From Holothuria scabra (lineage: Eukaryota > Echinodermata > Holothuroidea > Aspidochirotida > Holothuriidae): DNA of 64,000 nt. Shown here in pieces: positions 12,766 to 22,559 of the stretch. The DNA is taken from NCBI GenBank assembly GCA_037179385.1, contig CM074185.1, forward strand, positions 50,223,000 to 50,286,999. Reading direction: 5' to 3'. Made by a program: the position numbers and the translations under genes. Numbering within the stretch: position 1 is the stretch's first letter; every line of letters starts with the position of its first letter. Below the pieces are notes generated by a model, which saw only the letters and a list, made by a program, of their open reading frames with translations, was not told the DNA's origin and did no database searches.

Positions 12766-13162
12766 CACATTCAGCGAAAATCATTTGTTCTGTTGTAAAC
12801 TGAAGGGGATGATAAATGCGGAATAGTAATTGCATGTAAGGCAAAACTGGATATTATACACAACATTTGTAAACCTACTTTTTGAACAATGTGAAGCCGA
12901 AAACTCCAATAATTTCCCAGTTACAACCACATTTTAAGTTTTGTGAGTGAAATTACTGGTCCCGATATCTGTTCCGCGTGTTAATTAGGACGGAAGTGAA
13001 AATGAAAATCGAATTTTGTTGCACATTTAGAAATTTGAAGAAGTTTGCAAGTGGCATAGTACACTGCATACTTAAAGTCATATGGAGAAATGAACTTCAA
13101 AAAAAGGCCAAAATGGTAAAAACACGGGTTTAGGATAGGCCTTTACCTTTTCCTTCCTGCAG

Positions 13163-13220
13163 TTTCGACTTGAACCAGTAGGTTGGAAACTGCGCCGTTA
13201 AACTCTATCTAACTTACTTA
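13163..13220 (+). mobile_element. SINE tail fragment (CTAACTAACT-tailed family)
   Basis: Contains the family's 3' phrase: CGACTTGAACCAGTAGGTTGG, then AAACTGCGCCGTTAAACTCT and ATCTAACTTACTTA. The better preserved copy is at 25019-25240. Only the 3' portion is present here; no tRNA-like head is seen. Confidence 0.75.
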
Positions 13221-14084
13221 CCCTATGCAGTTTCAGAACCAAAATTTTCCATGGGACTTAAATACAGTATGTCACTAATTTTCAAATGCCATATTTCCCG
13301 TGTTTGCGTGAATTTCTTCATTCAAAGGTCGTGATGTAAGCCTATAAAACCAGACACAAATAAGTTAAATAAACCACCAGAGCTGAAAGAAACTAACAAT
13401 CTGTATGGACAATATTCCTTAAGTATAGTGCCAATGTACCCCGTATAAAAAGGGACATGAAATTCACACAGGGAACAAAGTTTTGTCGGGTCCCTAAGGT
13501 AGAGTAATGGAAAATTTTCCAAAAAAAATAGTTTAATAGTAAAAATGAATATATGCTGTCATCAGTATATCTCAAAGACATTACTGAATTAAACCTCGAA
13601 TATTTTATAGGGGCAGTATACACCCCTCCCAACATATCAAAAGCATCGTCCTAATAGCGGGGAGCTGCCCCGGAAGGAGAAACAAGTTTCAAACAAGTTT
13701 TAAATACGGTAGGCGGTGGCATTATATGATACTACGTACCGTAACAGTCTCTTGAAATTAGGTTAAACAGAAAATGGGTTTCATTTTTAAAACGGATTAT
13801 CTCTTTTGAAGAGGTAAATAGCATCTAAGTGCCTTTTGGTGGAGTTGAGAGACCGCAGATACTGGTACTGAATTAGGTGTGTAAACCTTTGACTAGACAT
13901 GTTTCTGCTCTTGTTTTTAATTTTGAGCTTCATCAGTAGTTGGACTTTTAACAATTGTTCTGGTCTTAATCATACAAAAAACCGCTATATTAGAGCCCCT
14001 CGATTAGAGCATCGAGGTAGGCCTATTTATCGTTGCAAACTTCATTAAAGGTTTCCAAGTCACCGTTCTTTTAAATCTATATTC
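13221..14084. other. No gene recognised between SINE tail and Penelope fragment
   Basis: Two overlapping minus-strand frames (13322-13522 and 13393-13635) have no motif. If the Penelope copy at 14085-14560 had retained its GIY-YIG endonuclease domain it would lie here on the minus strand, but I could not find one. Confidence 0.45.
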
Positions 14085-14560
14085 TAAAAGATAATATTTA
14101 TATCACGCGTCCTCTTATAGGTTAGGAACGGTGGTTTTTGGAAAATCTGACACACGTTCGGATCATCCGAAATTAAATGCCAGTGTCTTAGCAAGATTTC
14201 TTAAAGCTGTTTGGTTTTGATGTGAGGTGTAAACGTAGTCTTTAACACTAGTGGTACCTTCACGTAATTTGGGCAAGAGTAAGTTTGATCGTTCTTTGTA
14301 GGACACGCCTTTAATGGCACGATCAAATTCTTGGGCCGTGTAGTTACGTGCAAGCAATTTTTCTTTGAAGGTGTTCCTTTTATACACGGAATTTTTTTCA
14401 TTATTTGATAATCTCGCATATTTTAGAACCTCTCCTTTAATAATGCCTTTTAATGTGGCGAGTGGATGGGCAGAAGTCCTATCAAGGTATAGTCTCTGTC
14501 GAGTCTTTCCGGTGAAATTTTGTATACCCTCCCCCTCCTTATGGAAACACACTGGCTGTT
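14085..14560 (-). pseudogene. Penelope-like element, C-terminal part after the RT domain
   Basis: The minus-strand frame at 14163-14552 carries the post-RT signature of Penelope-like retroelements. YLDRTSAHP is followed by GIIKGEVLKYARLS and then a spacer with KRNTFKEKLLARNY. After a frame change, KPPFLTYKRTRDINN (about 14095-14150) matches the usual 'PP...YKR..NL.D' block that precedes the linker. Upstream on the minus strand a frameshifted VYK...P segment (about 14520-14550) corresponds to the VYxKPT motif. No GIY-YIG endonuclease is visible downstream, so the copy is broken. It overlaps in content with the fragment at 16280-19545 (both contain the VYxKPT...YL region), so the two are separate copies and not one element split in two. 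Confidence 0.75.
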
Positions 14561-14651
14561 ACTTCAATTACCCCAAACTGCGCTTAACTAAAACCTTTAA
14601 AAATCTGTGTATAAATCGGTAGTTATTAAGGGAACGAATTATCCAGGGCGT

Positions 14652-14745
14652 GGCTTCTGTTCTATTCAGCCAGTAAAATGACTTTATTTACAGACTTTAA
14701 TTACACTGCATCCATGGGTTAGGCTTCTGTTCTATTCTAGCCAGT
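14652..14745 (+). repeat. Direct repeat GGCTTCTGTTCTATTC(T)AGCCAGT
   Basis: A 23-24-bp word occurs at 14652-14674 and again at 14722-14745, 70 bp apart, differing by one inserted T. It lies just upstream (minus sense) of the Penelope C-terminal fragment and just before the hairpin cluster. Confidence 0.8.
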
Positions 14746-14768
14746 CTAGAGCAGGACCACATATGTTG

Positions 14769-14885
14769 GCCCTTTAGAGGGCGTACTTGTCCATTTGGGA
14801 CGTTTAGCTCCTTAAAGGAGCAGAACTCCTCCGGGAGTAAATGTTTGGTTTTCGCCCCTTGGCTCTTCGCCAGAGAGTCAAGGGG
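14769..14885. other. Run of five consecutive perfect-stem hairpins
   Basis: Five inverted repeats follow one another in 117 bp: GCCCT-TTAG-AGGGC (14769-14782), GTCC-ATTTG-GGAC (14789-14801), GCTCCTT-A-AAGGAGC (14807-14821), ACTCC-TCCG-GGAGT (14825-14838) and CCCCTTG...CAAGGGG with an inner CTCT/AGAG pairing (14855-14885). The density is unusual and suggests a structured RNA or a transposon terminus. Penelope-like elements are known to carry hammerhead ribozymes, and the spacing of two of these hairpins in the minus sense resembles stems II and III. However, the invariant CUGAUGA and GAAA core is not intact, so I do not call a ribozyme. Confidence 0.6.
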
Positions 14886-16279
14886 ACTTTTAGAAAAATA
14901 TTACTTTACTTACAGAAAATTTTGATAAATTAATTAAATTAAGTTAAACATTTTTAAAATTCTGGAAAGCATTTTAAACAATTTTAGCGATGTATCGGAT
15001 AGAAGTTACATCTAGCTTGTCGAGTTTTAGAAATATACAACAGATTTTAATGATGTTTATTGGAGGAACTGCACTTATACAACTTGTCCATGTACCCCAC
15101 CCACTTCCCCGTCGGGGATCACTGCCGCACGTCAACTGATGATGGCGCTCAGTTTAGATAGTGTTTCGGTCGAACAGATTACTTAACAGAACAATGTACT
15201 CTCGCAAATTATTCTTCGTTTTGGGGCAATATTTTGAATTGAAAATCTTATTGCGAAAGAAAGCTCAAAATAGAGACTGCTTTGTTTTTAGTTACTAGGC
15301 CGGGAAATGCCATTTCCTGAGGTCTGGGGTTTTCAATGTTTCAAAAATTTCTGCTTTCTGCACTCTGATGGTCTCTACGTCAGAATTACTTTTTCGGACA
15401 AAAAAGGTAATTCTGCATGATGATATCCAGAAACCCCAACAAAACCACACATCTGCCCCAACTTGATTTTTGTTATTAGAAGATAAGATTTTTCAAAAAT
15501 CCACAAAATCTGTCATAAATTTATGAATTTTCTCCAATATCAGCTTCAGATTGTTAAAAGTGGCAAAATTTTCCAGTTTCGATGGATACTCCATACAATA
15601 AAAACCAAAGCCAACTTTGTTAATCACCCTGACGTTCTACCTAATTTTGCCCTTTGAAGGCACATCACTTTATAAAAAAAAAAACAACAAATTTTTCATT
15701 ATAACCATACCAAAAAGACAAATTTTCTTCCATTAAATTCCAAAATTTTTCCAATTAAATAAGCTCTTAATTTTCAAATCTTCGTCAAAAAAGGGAAACA
15801 ATTTTTGGGCAAACTTCTGGTCTCGTGTTGAAGTCTTAGTACGTAGGCCTAGTACGATTAAATGCGTAACCCCAAAACATTTCCAGCTGTCGCCTTTAAA
15901 ACTGTTTTGTTTTTGCCCATATGAAGGACAGATTCTTCAATAAACACCCAACTTTATAATGGTCCTTACAAAAGCCATTTTTTTTCAAAATTTTTTAACT
16001 TCGTCTTCAAAATAAACTATATCTAAGTATTTGTTGAAAAGAAAGCCAAAAGTTTCCCGCGCTTCGCGCGCCTCAAAATCTGCTGAGTCACGTCCCATCG
16101 GGACTAACTCAAAGCCTTTGTCGGGGAATTGAAATGCTGCCCCCTCCCCGGTCGGGAAAATCCTGGGGCCACCACTGATGTGAGGGTAAAAAATTACGGA
16201 GCCTGGTATCGTAATATGGTGTAACGTTACGGTGTAAATAAAATAAGAAAGATAATTGTTGGCTGAAAAGCCGTGACAA
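14886..16279. other. Decayed repeat DNA, no gene
   Basis: AT-rich with GC-rich patches. A copy of the CCAACTGATGGTGGCGCTC repeat lies at 15125-15163. The phrase AAAGCTCAAAATA at 15262-15275 recurs at 17249-17262, indicating that the same old element is present on both sides of 16 kb. At 16140-16177 a GC-rich stretch ends in CCACCACTG, which looks like a hAT right end (CAGTGGTGG on the minus strand). I found no matching left end. Confidence 0.45.
15125..15163 (+). repeat. Copy of dispersed CCAACTGATGGTGGCGCTC repeat
   Basis: Reads CCGCACGTCAACTGATGATGG followed by CGCTCAGTTTAGATAGTG. Best matched by the copy at 17349-17387 in both core and tail. Confidence 0.65.
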
Positions 16280-16433
16280 AGGCTTATTGAGGTATTGATA
16301 GGTTTCTGTTGGCTTTGTGTAGACTTTGGTGTCCAGTCGCCCTTGGGTTTCAAAGTTCTTGCCTTTGACTATAGTGACTGAGGTCTAGATATGTAACCGA
16401 TTCGTAGGACGCCTATGTAGTAAATTTAATTGT
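16280..16433 (-). pseudogene. Penelope-like RT, C-terminal continuation left of the hAT insertion
   Basis: In minus sense the sequence continues the Penelope frame interrupted at 18717: TIKFTT, a stop, then VTYLDLS. After a one-base frame change come TIVKGKNFETQGRLDTKVYTKPT and a YQYL segment near 16290. These match the Penelope blocks 'IHPxIKFTxExS', 'xFLDV' and 'TxVYRKPTxTxxYL'. Removing the hAT element and one duplication copy brings it directly next to the KMNKIHD end at 18717. Beyond YLN homology is lost. The copy has stops and frameshifts and is dead. Confidence 0.75.
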
Positions 16434-17348
16434 GTCATGAACAGTGTTGTAGCAGGGAGGCCCTGGTTGTAGTGCTCGAGACCGGTCTCGGCCACGAAAC
16501 CGGTTTTCCTGGTCTCAGTCTCGACACCCTGTGGTCTCCGTCTCGGACGGACCTTTGCGGTGTCGGAAATTGTCCTGACCTCGCTTCGAGACCGGCCAAA
16601 GATTTGTTTTTATTTTTTGTTTAAATAAGATAAATAATGTCTAAAATTAAAAAAAATGAAGTTTTACGTACATTGTAAAATGCATAGATAACTTCACTTA
16701 TGTATTTTTTTAAGTGAGTGTTTTTGTTCATTGTTATTTTATGATAGACATCAATAAATTTTATCTTACCCCACCAGTGAAGTACCCAGGGAGGGATACG
16801 CCACCCCACCCCTTCCTTACAGAAGGTATCATATGTGGCACCAGATTGCACGTAAGGACACAAACTTTTTACAAAAAATCTCAAAGGGGGAAGGGGCCAT
16901 CCGGTAGGCTCGTTCCGCAGCCGGTAAAGACGTACGGGAAAGAGGCAGGGGAGTGGAGGATGTTCACTGGCAGGTGCGGAAAGCAATGTTATCACATTTA
17001 TCATGCAACAGGTTAAAGAGTAAAACCTTTTATAGTCGGGAGTTCGGACAGTTACATACACAATTTCATCGATTCAGCGGATCTTGAATTTAGCCGAGAG
17101 TTGCAATAGGGAAACATTAGCATATTTTCAATTCCGTTGTAGTCCCAACCCCCCCGGAAGGTTAGATACCATTTCATCTAATGTTATGGTACATTTAGTG
17201 ATAAATGTTTGATCTCTTAGTAAGTTGGTGGTTTTTATTATTGCAAAGAAAAGCTCAAAATAAGGACTATGTAGATACACTTTTAAAAACATGATTACAC
17301 AATTTTCGGCCATCTGAGGAGTAGCGATTTTTCAAAATTTTCTTTTCT

Positions 17349-17387
17349 CTCCACACCAACTGATGGTGGCGCTCAACTTAGATAGTA
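17349..17387 (+). repeat. Copy of dispersed CCAACTGATGGTGGCGCTC repeat
   Basis: Reads CTCCACACCAACTGATGGTGG then CGCTCAACTTAGATAGTA, the most complete of four copies in the window. The surrounding 17140-17430 resembles 15000-15460 in scattered words, so the motif is probably the best-kept part of a longer old element. Confidence 0.65.
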
Positions 17388-17629
17388 TTGTACTTGTGGT
17401 AGAATTACTTTTTTCGGGCATAAAAATAAAAGACTGACATGCTACCGTGCCCTTAAGCCCGTAACTGATCCTCTTTCATTTTGACTCCTAAAAGTAAAAG
17501 CAAATTTAAAAACAAATTTTACTTCGAATAGGCACCGGTAGAATGGTATTTGATTGCGTGTAAAGACAAAATGTTCAGTTTTACCCCATTAACCACCACG
17601 ATTCAACTTTCAGGACTATTCCTGTAAAA

Positions 17630-17972
17630 TTAAATGTCTTGCACCATTTTGCATTTAAGCTCCCTGAAAAGGCCAAGAATTTTCAAAGCGGAAAGGGAAC
17701 CTTCTCCCTTAGACCCTCCCCCTACAATCACTCAACATACTGCATGCCCCCCCCCCCCCCCAAAAAAAAAAAAATCATCCTCTTCCAGTTGCAATCTCAG
17801 TTCATTGCTTCAGGGTGAAAACACTCACAGTACAGTTCATGCTGTGTAATATAAGCTTTAATACTCTGCATTGTTTGAACTAGCTGCCAATCAAAGAACT
17901 GAGCCAATAGGTAATTTTTGTAGACTACTACGATAATAATTGTAGTTTAGGATGAAAGGACAGGCCGTTTAT
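17630..17972 (+). mobile_element. Diverged copy of the ~296-bp TTAA MITE
   Basis: From about 17785 it follows the copies at 20360 and 27094: CAATCTCAGTTCATTGCTTC, then CAGTACAGTTCATGCTGTGT, a TTTGCATTGTTTGAA-like block (here TCTGCATTGTTTGAAC), then AAGAACTGAGCCAAT and TTGTAGTTTAGGATGA. The left half is interrupted by poly-C/poly-A (17748-17774). I could not read clean TTAA flanks, so the limits are approximate. Confidence 0.6.
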
Positions 17973-18099
17973 CTTTATTCTGTGAGTTAAGACCTGTGGC
18001 ACTCACTGGCTCTGATTTGATGAAAAGGGCCACCTGGACCGTACTGGACGGGGCAGGATAGGGGGCTGTCTCTCCACAAATGGCCATTACCTTCCCGAA

Positions 18100-18400
18100 T
18101 CAGGCCGACTTTGGTCCCCCAGTGGGGCAGAGATTATGCTCTGGTTGGGCACCTGGAGTCAGGAAAAATCACCTCCCCCTGTAAGAAAGACGTCTGTAAG
18201 GCAATGATGGCCACATTAGGAAAAAAACTTGTATTAGTGTTTAAAAGTTATTTTTTCTATGTTTGGTCTGACAACTGGAAGCTCCCTGTTTTGGCATATG
18301 ACCATAACCATAAGGGACTCTTTTTCTCAAGGGCGGTGGCTTTTGCACCCTTCCAGGTCCCCAACAAGGGCATAATTTCTGCCCCACTGAGGCACTGAAG
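18100..18400. mobile_element. Foldback (long inverted repeat) unit inside the hAT
   Basis: The arm at 18101-18163 (CCGACTTTGGTCCCCCAGTGG, then GGCAGAGATTATGCTCTGG and TTGGGCACCTGGA) is inverted at 18343-18398, where the minus strand reads CAGACTTCAGTGCCTCAGTGG, GGCAGAAATTATGCCCTTG and TTGGGGACCTGGA. The arms are about 55-60 bp with scattered mismatches and a loop near 180 bp. It could be a MITE or a foldback remnant; duplications were not resolved. Confidence 0.65.
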
Positions 18401-18716
18401 TCTGCCCGATCCAGCAAGCAAGGTCTTGGCCAATTGGGGGTCACGACCACGTACCGGCCTCCAGGCGCATACAGTCATGCATATGATAAAACGTGTACAA
18501 AATCAATGATGATGCGTTTTGGCGCTACATGTCATTTTAGAGCGAAAAGTAACTGAGGGTACCGCAGGTAAAAAGGTATTCAAAATTTTGGAAAGGTTAT
18601 TTTCCTGTTGCAACATGTACATTCGTTCTCGGCCTCGGTCTCGGACCTTGTCGTTCTCGGTCTTGGTCTCGAATTTTACCCCTGGTCTCGGTCTCGACTA
18701 CAACACTGGTCATGAA

Positions 18717-19545
18717 TTTTATTCATCTTATTTGCCAGTGCAGACAGTTCCGTGATGTTACCGTTAAAAAGCAATAGAATATCGTCTCGATAGCGAAACC
18801 AACGAATGATTCTAGGATCAGACGGTATTATGCTTTTTTCAAGTTGTACATGAAAATGTTGCATATTTCTGGCGAGGTTTGGCTCAACCAATTTTTTTTG
18901 AAGATTAAATTTACCGTTAAACTCACAATTTTTTGCTGGGATGAGTTCAATAGGTTGCTGAGGGGGCAGTTTTTGGTGTTTCGTATAGGCTTTACCTCGT
19001 ATTCTCGTTTGTTTCACAGACAACATTCATTGATTCCCCTTGGGGAGTGTTGGTTAAAACCATATCTAGTGTTGCTAGAAGTACCTTTTTAGGTAGTTGA
19101 ATTGCTTCGAGGAGACTGATGATGTGATTTGTATCTTTCACATAAGTCTTTTGTCGTTTTACGATTGGAAGCAAAAAATTGTCGACAAATTCGAAAATTT
19201 TCTCAGACGGTGATCCATTCACACTTATTATTGGCCTGCCGACAAATTTTGTACTTCTCGGTGGTGTCTTATGCACTTTTGGTAGGACGCAGATGACCGG
19301 TGTTCGAATTTGGTGACTGTTGGGGTTGAAATATTTAACCGTGGTGTCGTCGATTTCCTTTGCGTGCCACATGCTTTCTAGCTGTGCCACGACCAAACCC
19401 TTCATTGTAACGTCGTGGTCTAAAAGGTCGTAATATATCGAATTGCTGACGATTTCGTTTTTTTAATCCGGGAGCGATTTAGCACGGCAATACCTCTTCC
19501 TTTGTCAACTTGGTTTTAGAATAATAGAACAATCGCATTTCGTAT
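18717..19545 (-). pseudogene. Penelope-like element reverse transcriptase, N-terminal and central part
   Basis: Minus-strand frames give, in order: IILKP then VDKGRGIAVLNR (about 19480-19540), YYDLLDHDVT (about 19420), VLPKVHKTPP (about 19275) and GRPIISVNGSPSEKIFEFVD (about 19200). These continue with YVKDTNHIISLLE, LLATLDM (catalytic Asp region, about 19050), CEFNGKFNLQ (about 18910) and FRYRDDILLLFNGN (about 18790, catalytic YRDD in place of the usual YxDD), ending at KMNKIHD (18717). The PKVHK, GRPIxSxNGSPxEKxxEFVD and RYxDDI blocks are diagnostic of Penelope-like RTs, which are related to telomerase. Several frameshifts are needed, and the region between motifs C and D is damaged, so it is a relic. 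It is cut at 18716 by the hAT at 16442-18708 and continues at 16433. Confidence 0.88.
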
Positions 19546-20206
19546 GGGCATTTTAGCCAGCCTGATCGACCGTGGCAGCTCCCTGATATTTTGCGATCAT
19601 GCAATACTGCAGCACAATTAGTTGTCATAAGAATTATTTTTTCTAAGCATGCTTGGTCAGTTATTAATTCCCTGGTTAATTCCCTAGTTAAAGGAAAGCA
19701 GAAACGCCGTTTACATGTAATCTTAATCCGTTGTAATGGAGCTACCTACTCAAAAGATTGTGACATAGCTAATGCTTTGATGACTTCTTTTCATCAGTAG
19801 GCCGTACGCTAAGCCAGAGACTAGATTAACCTGTATGCCCATCCACATTCTTAGCTAGTACCTGTAATGATTCAATATTTCTTACACCCGTATCTGAGTG
19901 TGAAATTCTTAAACTCATCAACGGACTAAAAGATGGTAAAGCCCCAGGAATCGACGGAATCCCTGTTAAGATCGTGAAATCTATCTCTCATGTATTAGCA
20001 CCCATACTCACATATATTCTTAATAACGTCTTTACCTCTGGTGTATATCCCGATGCCCTTAAAATTGTAAAGCTTATTCCATTATTCAAAAAGGGTGATC
20101 CCTCGTTTCCTGAAAATTATCGGCCCATTAGTTTACTTCCATGTTTAGATAAGATTCTTGAAAGTGTAATTGAGAATAAGTGCGACGTTTTCTTAATAGA
20201 CAGGAT

Positions 20207-20243
<37 letters not shown>

Positions 20244-20359
20244 CAGGTTGGTTTTCGGGAGGGTTATTCAACATCTCATGCTTTATTAGAAGTTGTAGAC
20301 AACATTCGCGTAAATTTAGATAAGGGTTATAATGTCCTAGGGTTGTATTTAGACCTTAA

Positions 20360-20656
20360 AGGCTCAATTTTCTCACCACAAAGAGTACCAATTCTCCTAA
20401 CCTTCTTACTTAAGCCCCTCCCACAATTATCTGAAATTCACTCCCATCCAGACACAATCTCAATTTACTGCTTCATGATGAGTATGAATAATCTCAATGT
20501 GTATAATCAAAATGCTTTCACTACAGTTCATGCTGTGTAATACGAGCTTTGGAACTTTGCATTGCTTGAATTAGCTGTCTATCAAACAGCTGATCCAATT
20601 GAGAATTTCGGTACTTCCCTACCAAAATTGTAGTTTGGGGTGAGAGGATTGGTCCT
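20360..20656 (+). mobile_element. TTAA-type MITE (Kolobok or piggyBac-like) inside the LINE RT
   Basis: Flanked by TTAA on both sides (20356-20359 and 20657-20660), 297 bp. Ends are AGGCTCAATTTTCTCACC and, inverted, AGGACCAATCCTCTCACC. The same family sits at 27094-27388 with the same length. Dropping the element and one TTAA restores the LINE reading frame through the catalytic block (LDLK then KTFDT), which independently proves the insertion point. AGG-type ends next to TTAA fit Kolobok or piggyBac; I cannot decide between them without an autonomous relative. Confidence 0.88.
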
Positions 20657-21349
20657 TTAAGAAAACTTTTGACACTGTTCACCACATATACTATTGCAAA
20701 AACTCCTACACTACGATATTCGTGGCAAAGCTTACGATATTCTCTCTAGTTACTTATCGAATAGAAAGCAATGTTCTTTTGTTAATAATTCTTATCCACA
20801 CTATGCAGATATTACCACTGGAGTACCCCAAGGTTCTGTTTTAGGACCTCTACTTTTTCTCATTTATGTTAATGATATTCACCATGCTGCCCCCAATATA
20901 TCAACTCGTTTTTGCCGACGATACAAACGTTTTTCTAGCCAGTAAAGACTGTTCACATTTGATTGAAATGGTTACCGATACACTAAGTCAATTAAAAATA
21001 TGGTTTGAGTCAAATAAACTTACCTCCATGTCGATAAAACGTCCTTTACAATCTTTCATTTTAGAAAAAACTGTAATCATGCTTGCATTGATAGCTTTTG
21101 CTTCAGTGGTAGCAGGATTAGGAAATCGAATTTTACAAAGTATTTAGGTTTAGTTATTGACGAAAATTTAACATGGAAACAGCATGTGAATGACTTACGC
21201 AATTCCCTCTTTAAATATATCGGTATTTTTTATTATATTAGTGACATTCTTCCAGTTGATACTGCAGTCCAGATTTACTAATCTTTTATTTATTCTAGAC
21301 TTACTTATGTTATTGAAGTCTATGGTGCAACCTGTGCTACTGTCCTTAA

Positions 21350-21896
21350 AGGGGAAGTTTAAGCAAAGTTTTAATTTTCATATGTGAAAGAGGAACAAGA
21401 TCTACACAGTGTGGTGAAAGTTCCATTCAAATCGGACATGTATTTCTTGAGATATCAGTATATGAAGTTAGTAGATTTGTGTTCAAAAGTGAGTTTCAGG
21501 GCAGCAGAGCTTATATCACTTCCTCACATTGACAAGGAATGCTTTGTTTCCCTTTGTTTTAACAGAGTTTTGTGTTGACCTTGACGTTAATAGGAGAATG
21601 ACCTCTCTGTGGGGGATGCAAAGTTTGTAAAATTCTCATGCCACTTATGCAATCACATTTTAATAATATGGGACTGTCGAGGAGAAAATCCAGTATAAAG
21701 TTTAAAGAAAAACAAAAGACTGCCCATTAATGTGGGGATGTGATGTCATATGTGCTTGCTTCAAGTTCACTATTTGTTGAAAATGTGAAAACTTTATGTG
21801 CTCATATCTTGGGAACCACACAGTGGATTTCAATGCAAATTTCACCGAAATGCTCAGAATAAGTACCCCTCTAACATACAAAATCCTGATGAGACC
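21350..21896 (+). mobile_element. Unclassified 547-bp insertion flanked by CTTAA
   Basis: LINE homology stops at GCTACTGTCCTTAA and resumes after GAGACCTTAA, so a non-LINE segment of about 547 bp lies between two CTTAA pentamers (TTAA at 21346-21349 and 21897-21900). The left end begins AGGGGAAGTT like TTAA-class elements, but the right end does not form a clear inverted repeat with it. It may be a TTAA transposon with a decayed or deleted right end. No ORF of note. Confidence 0.55.
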
Positions 21897-22559
21897 TTAA
21901 AACCTTCTTTTAAACCTCTCCAGTCATTTCAAAATAGAATGCTTTAGCTTCTCTTAAAGAAACCGAGACGGTTCAGTACAAACCAGTTGTATATTGATTA
22001 CAACATATTACAAATCAAGGATATCCTCAGGTATTGAATGGGTGGAATTGCTTTTAAATATTGTAATGATATGCTACCGAAGGTATTATCTAATGTAATA
22101 AAGCCACCTAATGTAGCCCAGTTCCCAATGCAGACCCGCCACAATTGCCTCTTTTCAGTAACCAATCACAAAACTTTACACGGCAAATTAGTTTTCCAAA
22201 ATTATTGTTATAATGTTTGGCACAAACTTTCCCCTAGTGTTAGATATAGCCCTTCACTCCACTCTTTTCAAAGAAATTTGAAATCTTTCCTTATAAGTAG
22301 TTACAGTTAGCAAATATTTAGTTATTAGTCTCAATTCTCTTTACTCTGTCAAGTTTTTCTCTTTTCTTTTTGTCATCTTTTTGTCTATGTTTGTATGGTC
22401 ACTAGCCTTGATAAACTGTATTGGTTTTCTAGTGCCCATCATATGTTGTTTTTAGTATTTGTTAAATGATACCTCTGTTGATGATTGTTGTACATATAAG
22501 AAATAAATTGAACTGAATTGAATAACTTATACTTGTTGGTATAGCCCTTTAGAGTAATA

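Larger units (their letters stand above)
16442..18708 (+). mobile_element. hAT-type DNA transposon inserted in a Penelope element, 8-bp TSD
   Basis: The ends are CAGTGTTGTAG (16442) and, in reverse complement, CAGTGTTGTAG (18708): 11 bp perfect. Flanking 8-bp duplications are both GTCATGAA (16434-16441 and 18709-18716). Subterminal blocks at both ends are made of GGTCTCG/CGAGACC direct and inverted repeats, a common layout for hAT transposase binding regions. No transposase frame was recognised in the 2267 bp, so it is non-autonomous. It has itself collected inserts: a GC-rich TE-like start at about 16777 (CAGTGAAGTACCCAGGG), a copy of the CCAACTGATGG repeat (17349), a diverged TTAA-type MITE (17630-17972) and a foldback unit (18100-18400). 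Confidence 0.88.
19605..22524 (+). pseudogene. LINE (CR1/L2/jockey-group), 5'-truncated, with two later insertions
   Basis: Plus-strand frames show pre-RT sequence (KGKQKRR, DIANALMTSF, 19680-19795), then KDGKAPGIDGIP (about 19930), LIPLFKKGDPSFPENYRPIS (about 20070-20130) and GFREGYSTSHALLEVV (about 20255). LYLDLK follows (20345), interrupted by a MITE, then TFDTVHH (20665), [15 protein letters not shown] (about 20815), FADDTNVF (about 20910) and FESNKL. The C-terminal part includes KDILRY and a stop, then HKLSPSVRYSPSLHSFQRNL (about 22220). The 3' end has AATAAATTGAACTGAATTGA at 22504-22524, the family tail type also seen at 49445. A 31-bp T run at 20208-20238 lies inside the RT. There are frameshifts and stops throughout; no endonuclease domain is visible. 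Confidence 0.9.

Noticed and set aside
14741..14900. Hammerhead ribozyme
   Set aside because: Stem spacing is suggestive, but intact CUGAUGA and GAAA core elements are missing on both strands.
16621..17061. 146-codon minus-strand frame in the hAT as a transposase
   Set aside because: No hAT dimerisation or zinc-finger motif; the frame overlaps GC-rich TE termini.
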